From Smittia aterrima (lineage: Eukaryota > Arthropoda > Insecta > Diptera > Chironomidae): a DNA stretch of 64,000 bases. Under the pieces are notes generated by a model. It did not search any database. It had not been told where the DNA came from and was given only the letters and a program-made list of their open reading frames with translations. Numbering within the stretch: position 1 is the first letter of the stretch; each line of letters begins with the position of its first letter. The position numbers and the translations under genes were made by a program. The stretch is from NCBI GenBank assembly GCA_033063855.1, contig CP093829.1:16275537-16339536 (forward strand). Direction: 5' to 3'. Shown here piece by piece: positions 23,853 through 32,966 of the stretch.

Positions 23853-23884
23853 AGGGTATTTCCATTCTTCGGATGAAAAACCCT
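23853..23884. repeat. Short hairpin at the end of a probable dispersed repeat
   Basis: AGGGTATTTCCAT pairs nearly perfectly with ATGAAAAACCCT across a short loop. A hairpin of the same design (AAGGC, T-run, A-run, CCTT) begins the repeat block at 30641. The likeness suggests a family of dispersed elements, not proven. Confidence 0.45.
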
Positions 23885-24063
23885 AAAAATATGTTAGCTT
23901 GTTGAGTTTGAATAACAGAAACTTCGGTTTATAAATATTTATTGTTCAGCTTGAAAGATAGATTAGCACTGAAAATCAAGTTACATCTTTTGGTCAGCGA
24001 ATAAATATTATTTAATTAACATAAAGTCAATTTTATGAAAGTTCATAAAGAACTCATTTCCAT

Positions 24064-26033
24064 TTAAGAACTTTTCAGAGAAAGCTCCGCTGCAAGCTTT
24101 TCTGCATCGATTCTGTTTATTTTTTTACTCATGAGAGATCTTGGAATCTCTTGAACGATGAAGATTCCGCCTTCAAATTTGATTTCTTCGAAATGTTCTG
24201 AAGCTTTCAACAACAAAAAATCTTCAGTGATTGTGGATTCGGGCGTCAGAGTGATTAAAACAGACAAAAGATTTTCCTTTGTTATTGTTACAGCACAAGC
24301 TTCACTTACGCTTTCGAAACTTTCAAAAAACTGCTCGATTTGAGCTGGATGAATCTGTAAAAATTTCAGATTAGGAATAAAATTTGAGAAATATTTTAAA
24401 TTTACATTTTTTCCTCCAACAAATATCATGTGAGTAATTCGTCCATGAAGATAAATCCGACCAATCTCATCGACATATCCAAAGTCTCCTGTCTTGAACC
24501 ATTCGCCTTCAAAAACATTCTTTGTCAACTCTGGCTTACCAAAATATTCCTAAAATATTTTTTCATTATTTTTTCGTTGCTTTAGTTTCAAGTTAGTAGG
24601 CACAAACTTTGAACATCGTTGGAGTGCGGAGGAGAATTTCTCCATTTTCATTTGGTCCAAGAGCTTTTCGTGATTCAATGTCGACGACTTTGACTTCCAC
24701 ATTCACTTTTGGCTTTCCAAGCGTGTTGTCGTCAATTTCCGAAGTGTCGGCATCATCAAATGACGGAGTTATGGGACCCATTTCAGTCATTCCGTAAGCA
24801 ACTCCAAAGCTTCCTTTTGGAAATTTAGATTTGGCAAATTCCCTTACTAACTTTGGAACTCGTTCTCCACAGCAATAAAATTCTTTCATTGAAGCAAGGT
24901 AGCTTTCATTAAAGTCGGATGAATTCATTATTGCCGTCGTGCCTTGTGTCGAATGAACCACAGAGGTTACTGAATATTTCTTGACGATGTAACCGAAATG
25001 ACGAGGACTGAAAGCTTCCTTGCTTATAATTCTTAGCTGAGAATTTAGCAGCGAAAAAATAAGCGCCATTATTCCTGTGATCCAACTGATTAAGCTGTAC
25101 GAAAATAAGACGACATCCTCTTGATAATTCCTGTTAATCAAATAAAATCAACCAAAATAAAAAAAAAATGAATATTTTTCGTCACTTTTAAATCGCAAAC
25201 AACCTCATTCAATTTATTTAATTATCTTCGCTTGATGCAATTTATTTTGGCGGTCAAACAAAGATTAAGTAAATTTAATTATACAATCGTTCTTCTGAAA
25301 TACTCACCAAGCAAATTTGTTATTCTTTACTGAATTTCCAGAAATGGCAATTAGTTTTGGAGCTCCCGTCGTTCCAGAAGACGGTACGATGAAAACAATT
25401 GAGTCGTCGTTAATCCCATCTTCTTCTGATATTCTGAAATATTTCAAATTATGAACAATTATGCTTTTTCAACTATCGCAGTACTTACTTGAAATCTTTA
25501 TTACTTTCAGTTTCCATAAAAAGCACAGAAACGCTATTAACGTCTTCGTTTTGCAATTTACTGGTGTCGCCCATAACAAACATTTTTGGATTTATTCCAA
25601 TTTCCTTCACTGCCTGATTAATCAAATCAATTGATTCTGAAGAATCTTCAGTTACGATCACTTTGGGTTTTGAAGCTTTTAAAACTTCTTTGATCCACCA
25701 AAGTTCTGTGCCCTTGTAAATTACAAATGGATTGACAATCGCTCCGAGCAGGAAACATCCAAAAGCAATTGGTGCAGTAAAAGTTGAATTTTTCAAAATC
25801 AAAGTAACGACGTCGCCCCCTCGAATTCCAAGTCGATGTAAATTTTGAGCCACTCGAATCGAAAGTTGCTCAACTTCTGCGAAAGTCAAATTTGTTCCTT
25901 CATCATCAGAAATTTGATAAATTTTCTGTGGATTCAAGCGAAAACTTTGAAGAATTAATTCGCGAAATGGAACCGAAGATTCACTTCGCTCAACTTTTTG
26001 ACCAAACCAAGTTTTAGTTTCGCTTTTAAACAT
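24064..26033 (-). CDS. Luciferase-like acyl-CoA ligase C
   Basis: Five exons (26033-25489, 25433-25308, 25130-24608, 24549-24406, 24354-24064) give 542 residues. It carries an extra 177-nt intron splitting the Trp codon of KFAW/NYQEDV, shared with D and absent from A and B. Motifs: PSSGTTGAPKLIAISG, YGMTEMG, FKTGDFGYVDEIG, and the catalytic lysine in MSKKINR. This is the most diverged copy at the C-terminal domain (HLTITPES type; ends LSLKSS), so its substrate may differ. The exon 3 donor GTTTGT is weak but keeps the phase shared by the other three genes. The start is set by alignment to copy B; an in-frame ATG at 26057 would add eight residues. It diverges from ZNF2 across 261 bp. Confidence 0.9.
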
Positions 26034-26294
26034 CTTCGAATTTCGAATGACTTCCAAAACGAGACTGACAAGAATTTATTTACTTCTCCGTGATTTGTCG
26101 ACTAGCGAGATAATACGTCTCAATCTGGTTAAAAATAAGTCGCAATGATTAAACGATTTTCTACCGGCGCACGCATCAACAATAATGTGACAAAATTATA
26201 GGTCCTATGAAAACGTCTATCGCTTGTTACGTTATTCCAAAACACAAAAAACGTAAACAATTGAAAATTTCCGAAAAGAAAAATCCACTTTAAA

Positions 26295-28184
26295 ATGTGG
26301 AAAGGTTCTGTAGCGAAATTATCGAGTTGTCTTATTGTAGAAAACGATAAGGGAAATGTGTTCATCTTAGACAATGAGAAAGTAGATGAAAAATCAACTT
26401 CGCGTTCATCTCGACAAAAAGCCAGGTCGACAAAGAAAAAATCGAAAACAAAATCAAAAGATCTATCGCCCTTTGAGTAAGTTATTAATCAAATGTTTAT
26501 AAAAGTAAGTAACGAAGTAATTTAATTTAGAATCAAAAGTGAAATCAAAGATGAACCACTTTTCAAACATTTGGATGATGAGGAAGAAATTGCTGATTCT
26601 TCAATGCTCGATCTGGATCAAAGCGGAAGCGGTCTCGTGCCGAAAGTTGAAGTGATTGAAACACATCACTCGGTTTTCATCGAAACAAAAACTCCTGATC
26701 CTCCAACATTTGATGGAAACTGGTCAGACGACGAAGGAAAGGACGATGAGAGTTTCTTTGCAAAAATGGGAGAAATTGCTGGTCCAAGTAAACCAAGAAA
26801 AAGAAAGAAGCCAGCAGTGAAACCTGAAAAGCCACTTGATACCGGTGAAATTTACGAATGTAAATTTTGTGACACTCAGTTCGCTACAAAGAGAGAGAGG
26901 GAGAGTCACATGTGCAAGTATTTGAAATGCAACCTCAGGAACTTCATTTGTCGTTTCTGCAATAAGGAAGTGAATAAGAAGGACTTTAGTGAACACATCA
27001 AAGACGTTGAAGCTCATCCCAAAGGCTTCATAGAGCCACCAAAGGACGAAGCTGACGAGATACCAGTGGTAAAGAAAACGAGAAAACCAAGGAGACGCAA
27101 GATTTTTCAATGCGGTAAGATAATTTTAAGAAACAACTTTCAAAAAGAATCTGTTGTAAATATTTAACAATACTACTTAGATACTTGCGGAAAGCACTTA
27201 CCTGATCGACGAGATTTGGAGAAACATTTTCTTACTCATTCTGCAGAACCCACGTTCATGTGCGCAACCTGTGGCTACAAATATTTCACTCAGAACGGAC
27301 TTAAAAGGCATACGTGCGACAAGAAGAAAATTAAAAGAACGCAGAAGGATTATCGTAACTGCCGCTTCTGCCAAACACCTTTCACCGGTTACGATGAGAA
27401 GTTAGCTCATAAATGTCCATTCCAAAATCCAATGGAACCTTTGTCAGTCATCTGCAGATTCTGTGGAAAGTCAGTTTTCAAGGTAAGTTAACTTTTTTTA
27501 AAGATATTTTTTATGAGAAGCTTAACACAAATTTAATAAAACCATCAGGTTCGATTCAATCGTCACGTTACAGACCTTCACTCTGATAAAGAATGGACAT
27601 GTTCAGTATGTTCAATTTCATTGCAAACGGAGCGTGGTCTCAAAGGTAAGCAAATGAAGAATTAATAATTTCTTTCGACTAAGCTAACACATATACTTTC
27701 AGTTCATATGGAAATACACACAGGAATAAAGGAATTTCCTTGTGAACATTGCAGCGAAAGTTTCAAGAAGAAGCTAGAACTGGTTCATCATTTACGAGTC
27801 CACGGAATCGTTCAGAAGACATTTCACTGCGAACACTGCTTCAGGGAGTTTGCGAGTGTCTATGCTCTCAAAAGTCACATTGCGTTTAGTCACAACACAA
27901 TGGTGAAAAGATGTGAAATCTGTAAAGCTGAATTCGCGACGCGTGAACTTGTTGTTCAACACATCTATGTTGCTCATGAGGCTTCGGTTTGTGAGTTTTG
28001 TGATAAACGATTCAAGACTCCATCGAGTCTCAAGGGACATCTCAAAGTTCATTACCGAAATGCAGCAGAAGCTCAAGCTCCATCGACTTGCGAGTTTTGT
28101 CACAAACTATTCAACACGCAATCAGGTCTGAAGATTCACATGTACCATAAGCATCGAGTTGGAAAAGTCGAGAAAAACGAATGA
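26295..28184 (+). CDS. C2H2 zinc-finger protein ZNF2
   Basis: Five exons (26295-26476, 26531-27114, 27181-27482, 27549-27645, 27703-28184) give 548 residues. N-terminal motif CLIVENDKGNVFILDNE, then a very basic stretch, then an acidic region with PTFDGNWSDDEG; both motifs recur in ZNF1 and ZNF3. About ten C2H2/C2HC fingers follow, for example CKFCDTQFATKRERESHMC, CATCGYKYFTQNGLKRHTC, CEHCFREFASVYALKSHIAF.SH and CEFCDKRFKTPSSLKGHLKVH. Presumed nuclear DNA-binding regulator. It has a private intron after VFK (27483-27548) not present in ZNF1 or ZNF3. It lies between ligases C and D on the opposite strand. Confidence 0.88.
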
Positions 28185-28362
28185 TCGTTACCGAAATTGC
28201 TTCAAGGGAGCAAGAAGAAATGAGATAATTAAATAGTGACATAGATTTCCAATTGTAAAACATTTTTTTTTGGTTCAGAAGTAATAAAATTATTAAGGAA
28301 ACATGTTCAGTTTTTTTTTCATTTGCAGTAACTCAGCTCCTTATTATTTTTCCTCCTTTATG

Positions 28363-28490
28363 ACCCATTGTTAGTACCTCTTGGCATCGCAACTACGATA
28401 TAAATTCCGCCATCAAAATTGAAATCTTCAAAATGTTCTAAAGCTTTCAACGATAAGAAATCTTCAGTGACTGGTGACTTGAGAGTAGTA
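28363..28490 (-). pseudogene. Decayed last-exon fragment of a fifth acyl-CoA ligase
   Basis: On the minus strand this stretch reads VTEDFLSLKALEHFEDF, then NFDGGIYIVVAMPRG, clearly the C-terminal exon of the neighbouring ligases (for example VTEDFLSLKASEHF in B and D). The catalytic SPKINR segment is gone and the flanks do not continue as an ORF. It lies just downstream of complete ligase D, so it is the stump of a tandem duplicate or a product of unequal exchange. Confidence 0.85.
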
Positions 28491-28554
28491 GTTTCCTATC
28501 TTATGGAAAAAAAATTCTACACAGATTTTTTTATTCACGAAATGTTCAGAGAGA

Positions 28555-30430
28555 TCAACATACGATCGTTTGAATAACATTTCGCAACAAATTGGTTGCA
28601 AGTTTCTCAGCGTCACCTCTGTTAATCTTTGGACTCATTGTTCTGGTTCTTGGCATGGCATCAACTATGTGGATTCCGCCATCAAAATTGATGTCTTTAA
28701 AATGTTCTGAAGCTTTCAACGACAAGAAATCTTCAGTAACTTTAGAGTCGGGAGTCAAAGTAACCAAAACAGATAAAACATTTTTGTTTGTAACTGAAAC
28801 AGCGCAAGCTTCTCTGACTCCTTCAAAACTTTCGAAGAATTGCTCAATTGGAGCTGGATGAACCTGGAAATAAGAGTTAAGCGTTGTTAATAAAACGCGT
28901 TCATAGCATAATTTGAAATTACATTTTTCCCTCCAACTGATATCATGTGGGCGATTCGTCCGTGAACATGAAGAAGTCCCAACTCATCGAAATAACCAAA
29001 ATCTCCTGTTTTGAACCAGCCGTCAACTTCAAAAGCTTTTTTCGTTAATTCTGATTTTCCGAAATATTCCTTAAAAAGTATTTTTAGTTTTTTTTTCATT
29101 CGTGTTTTTCATTGCAACTTACTCTGAACATCATGGGAGTTCGAACAAAAACAGCTCCATTCTCATTGGGTCCAAGAGCATTTCCTGTTTCAATGTCGAT
29201 AATTTTCATTTGAACATTTGTTTTAAGTTTGCCGAGGACATTATCAATTATCTTTGAAGTGTCGATATCATCAACATTTGGCGTCATCGCAAATGTCTCA
29301 GTTGATCCGTAAACAACTCCAAAACTTCCTTTTGGAAGCTTCGATTTGAGAAACTCTCTCACAAGTTTTGGAACTCTTTCGCCTCCGCAATAAAATTCTC
29401 TAATCGACGCGAAATCTTTTTCATTAAAATTTGGAGAGTTCAACATCAACGAAGTATTTTTGGTCGAATTAATTACAGTTGTGATAGAATATTTTTTTAC
29501 AATGTTTCCAAAGTTTCGAATACTAAACGGTTCCTTGCTTATAATCCTCTGTTGGCTATTGAGAATCGAAAACAAAAGCTCCATTATACCAGTTGAATAA
29601 CAAAGTGCACTGTACGTAAAGATAACAACATTTTCTTGATAATTCCTAAAATTTTTAAAAAATTAACGTACAAATAAACCGCTTAAAAATGAGAAATACC
29701 TACCAAGCAAATTTAACAGATTTTGCGGAATTCCCTGAAAGTGCGATTGGTTTCGGTGCAGCTGTCGTTCCAGATGAAGCAAGGATCAAAACAATAGAAT
29801 TATCATCAATTTTATCTTCCTCTGATAATCTAAAAAATTATTTTCCTGATATTTCGATTGTCAAACTTATCCAACAGCCACTCACTTAAAGTTCTTCTCG
29901 ATTCCTGTTTCTTTCAGAAGTTCCGAAACGTTTAAAATGTTTTGAAACCTGCTAGCTTGTCCAACAAGAAATATTTTTGGATTTATTTTAAGTTCATTTA
30001 ATGCCTGATTTATCAATTCAAATGATTCTCCAGGATCTTCCATTACGATCACTTTGGGTTTTGAAGCGTCTAAAACTTCTTTGATCCACCAAAGTTCTGT
30101 GCCTTTTAGAATATAAAATGGATTGACAATCGCTCCGAGCAGGAAGCATCCGAAAGCAATTGGAGCAGTGAAAGTTGAATTTTTTAGAAGCAAAGTAACG
30201 ACATCTCCTCCTCGAACTCCAAGTCGATGTAAATTTTGAGCCACTCGAATCGAAAGTTGCTCAACTTCCGCAAAAGTTAATCTTGTTCCTTCATCATCAG
30301 AAATTTGGTAAATTTTTTTTGCATTCAAGCGAAAACTTTGGAGAATTAATTCACGAAATGGAACTAAAGATTCACTTCGTTCAACTTTTGTCCCTGACCA
30401 AGTTTTAGTTTTGATATTGAAAGTTTCCAT
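28555..30430 (-). CDS. Luciferase-like acyl-CoA ligase D
   Basis: Five exons (30430-29886, 29829-29704, 29645-29123, 29069-28923, 28863-28555) give 549 residues. It shares the extra Trp-codon intron with C (here 58 nt), while its last two exons and the start of the intron before the last are nearly the same as in A. The N-terminus (NIKTKTWSGTKVERSES) matches B. Motifs: ASSGTTAAPKPIALSG, YGSTETF (the usual Gly is Phe), FKTGDFGYFDELG and MSPKINR. Ends IQTIVC, no peroxisomal signal. The start at 30430 is chosen by alignment; 30454 would add eight residues. A TATA box (TATAAAG, minus, 30480-30486) lies 50 bp upstream, which may place the start site very near the ATG. Confidence 0.92.
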
Positions 30431-30479
30431 TTTTAATAAAAAAAAACAACTCAAATGTAGAAAAATTAAATTCGAATGA

Positions 30480-30486
30480 CTTTATA
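30480..30486 (-). promoter_or_regulatory. TATA box of ligase D
   Basis: TATAAAG on the minus strand, 50 bp upstream of the ATG at 30430. The same kind of TATA box precedes A and B. Confidence 0.5.
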
Positions 30487-30681
30487 TTGAAAAAATTTGA
30501 TGATAACATTGTTGATTAGATATCATTAATATTGTGAACGTACGATTTTTGACAAGAAAATCACGCTATCAAAACTAAATTGTGCAAAGTTTTTTCTGTT
30601 TACCTGCCCGAGAAAGGATCGCAGCGGGTTACGTATTTTTAAGGCTTTTTTCGAAAGAAAAAACCTTATTATGGCCACTTT

Positions 30682-30724
30682 GTCCGTCCGTCCGTCCGTC
30701 CGTCCGTCCGTCCGTCCGTCCGTC
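30682..30724. repeat. (GTCC)n microsatellite
   Basis: About ten copies of GTCC, degrading into GTCT units at the right end. It lies just inside the left inverted repeat of the block. Confidence 0.9.
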
Positions 30725-30741
30725 TGTCTGTTCGCTTTTGG

Positions 30742-30798
30742 AACACGTGGAAAATGAAACACGTGGAAAATGAAACACGTGGAAAATGAAATACGTGG
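30742..30798. repeat. 16-bp tandem repeat, about 3.6 copies
   Basis: The unit AACACGTGGAAAATGA is repeated at 30742, 30758 and 30774, with a partial variant at 30790. Each unit contains CACGTG, an E-box palindrome. It runs straight into the TAGTTGRTGG minisatellite. Confidence 0.85.
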
Positions 30799-30810
30799 TA
30801 GTTGATGGTA

Positions 30811-32109
30811 AAGATTGGGCTCGTTAAAATCCATCACTCTACACATATGCATAATTTAACACACACGCATACAAAACAAAATGTAAATAACTTGAATTAA
30901 ATGTTATAGTTTATAGACCATTTCCTGAAAATTTCATGCTTCTGTGATAACTACAAAAAAAGATCTCATCAAATGAATGTGACAGACAAAAAAAACTTTT
31001 GGCCGAAAAAATTGAAAAACTTTATTGTTCTGCTGCCTTCATCTCAAAAAAATTGAAAATACTAGCCAGCACGATAAAAGAAGTGATTAGACGATTCCAA
31101 AAGACCTTGACCATCGATCAAAAACTTGAAAGCGGACGATAAACTGATTCAATTAATTTAAATTTCCATCTAATCACTTGACATTCCTTGAAACCAAACT
31201 CGGGACTCTCTCAACATGACAGAGGTAGCTGATATAAAACTTCTCAAAAAATTATAAAACAAACCATTGTCCGAACTAGTTGAAAGTGTTGTCTTGAAAT
31301 CAAGATAGTAAAACGACCTCTAAAACAAAATTTGATTGCTAAAATCGAACTCAAATAGCCACAGAATGACTGCTGACACATTTCGTAAGGCTCTTTCCCA
31401 TACATTACTAAATCAGTTAAAAATTGATAAACAAAAAAACTATAGAACAAAAATTTTACAATAGTTCTGTGCATTTGAATGTCAGCGACAATTTAAAATT
31501 AATTTGGGCTCATTATTTCATCAAACATTTTATGCTTGGAAGTTTCTTTGTGGTTGCGTAATGATGAGAGAGCCTTTCGCGACTTATTCAACTTCAAGCT
31601 CAAAATTTCTCACATAGAAGTTTCTCAAGAAGCGATTTTTGACATTTTTTGAATAGCAAGGATTCTCTATCATACTTTAAGCTGGTTCAGCAAACTCTAA
31701 ATGCTCCTATGTGACTGTGAAGAGCTAAAAGCTTCATGAAGTCGCGGTAATGCCGAAAAACTTGATTTCCTATTTATTAACAAAACTTCGTCCTATTAAG
31801 TTTTTTCGGTCTGGCTTGAACAAAAATATTAAATCAAATGAATAACCATTCGAAAATATTGAAGAAATTGAACAAAAATAGTAAACTCGCGAAAATCGGC
31901 TCACATTTATACTTGTCCAAAAGCTCATGAGTCGCACCAAGAAGAGAGTTCGAGCATTCGTCCAAACTGGTCAAAACTAAATTTTTTTTCTGATCAGAAT
32001 ATTGTTTGAACATTATTCTTTAAACTGCAAAAAAAATGAAATAAAACTAAGCTCAATTCATTAAAATATTTACATTTGTATAGTGATGGATTTTAACGAG
32101 CCCAATCTT
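30811..32109. mobile_element. 1.3-kb DNA element with 28-bp perfect TIRs and TA target duplication
   Basis: Terminal inverted repeats at 30811-30838 and 32082-32109 are identical over 28 bp and begin AAGATTGGGCTCGTT. TA lies on both sides (30809-30810 and 32110-32111), as in Tc1/mariner elements. Both flanks are the same TAGTTGRTGG minisatellite, so the empty site can be inferred. Inside, plus-strand residues near 31062-31140 (STIKEVIRRFQKTLTIDQ, then KLESGR) resemble the helix-turn-helix part of Tc1/mariner transposases, but stops and frame breaks follow, so the element is dead or non-autonomous. Confidence 0.8.
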
Positions 32110-32535
32110 TAGTTGGTGGTAATTGGTGGTAGTTGGTGGTAGTTGGTGGTAGTTGATGGTAGTTGGTGGTAGTTGATGGTAGTTGGTGGTGGTAGTTGAT
32201 GGTAGTTGATGGTAGTTGATGGTAGTTGGTGGTAGTTGGTGGTAGTTGATGGTAGTTGGTGGTAGTTGGTGGTAGTTGATGGTAGTTGGTGGTAGTTGGT
32301 GGTAGTTGATGGTAGTTGGTGGTGGTAGTTGATGGTAGTTGGTGGTAGTTGGTGGTAGTTGATGGTAGTTGGTGGTAGTTGGTGGTAGTTGGTGATGGTA
32401 GTTGATGGTAGTTGATGGTAGTTGGTGGTAGTTGACGGTAGTTGGTGGTAGTTGGTGGTAGTTGATGGTAGTTGGTGGTAGTATGTGGTAGTTGGTGGTA
32501 GTATGTGGTAGTTGGTGGTAGTATGTGGTAGTTGA
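32110..32535. repeat. 10-bp minisatellite (TAGTTGRTGG)n
   Basis: About 42 copies of TAGTTGGTGG or TAGTTGATGG, with occasional 3-nt insertions and TATG variants at the right end. The minus strand stays open for 145 codons only because of the repeat period; the resulting QLPSTTTNYH protein is not believed. Confidence 0.95.
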
Positions 32536-32966
32536 TGACAGTTCAAATAAAGTTTATCACAAAAATATAACGGACAAAAAACATCTTTCGAAAAAAGCCT
32601 TCTACCAGGTCACCAGTGACCGGTATTCTGAATTTTTTTTTCTACACTGCTCGATTGTTGATATCATTGTCGTGTATATTGAAAGAATTCGTGTAAACGA
32701 AAATGTACTTTCATTGGCAATCAGTAAACCCAAAGTTCACTGACCTGAGATCATTAACCCCTGAGTCTAGAGCCTTTAATCCTTCCAGAGCTTTTTAAAG
32801 TTCTTCTTAATGGATAAAAAAAGCCAACGAGAGTTGCCACAGAATTACATAAATTCTATATAAAAACGTTGAAAATTTTAGTTAATCTGCTTTGCCGACA
32901 AAACAAAAAACAAAACATTTTTTTTTCTGGATTCAAGAAAAACAATCTAAATAAATTATTGGTGTA

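Larger units (their letters stand above)
22919..24063. other. Spacer between ligases B and C with an unlike-neighbour stretch
   Basis: 1,145 bp. The left 170 bp hold the B promoter. About 23130-23884 is richer in G and C than its surroundings, has near-repeated phrases (gtggatccaat at 23262 and 23389; atgggcccg at 23535 and gtgggcccg at 23704), and ends in a hairpin (23853-23884). The ORF at 23244-23573 has no recognisable domain and is not called. It probably represents a dispersed repeat. Confidence 0.5.
30641..32601. repeat. Repeat block bounded by 18-bp inverted repeats
   Basis: AAGGCTTTTTTCGAAAGA at 30641-30658 has its exact reverse complement at 32584-32601, each followed inward by a TTTGTCCGT-like sequence. 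Inside are a (GTCC)n array, a 16-bp tandem repeat, an inserted DNA element and a 10-bp minisatellite. It may be one composite transposable element with a younger insertion. Target duplications could not be defined. Confidence 0.6.

Noticed and set aside
32110..32535. Possible CRISPR-like array
   Set aside because: The repeats are 10 bp and directly adjacent without spacers, in a eukaryotic genome; it is a minisatellite.
32109..32546. 145-codon minus-strand ORF made of QLPSTTTNYH-like repeats
   Set aside because: It is fully explained by the 10-bp minisatellite, whose period keeps the frame open; there is no unique sequence or splice context.
32606..32624. Short palindrome-like ggtcaccagtgacc
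   Set aside because: Only six paired bases per arm; expected by chance in a window of this size.
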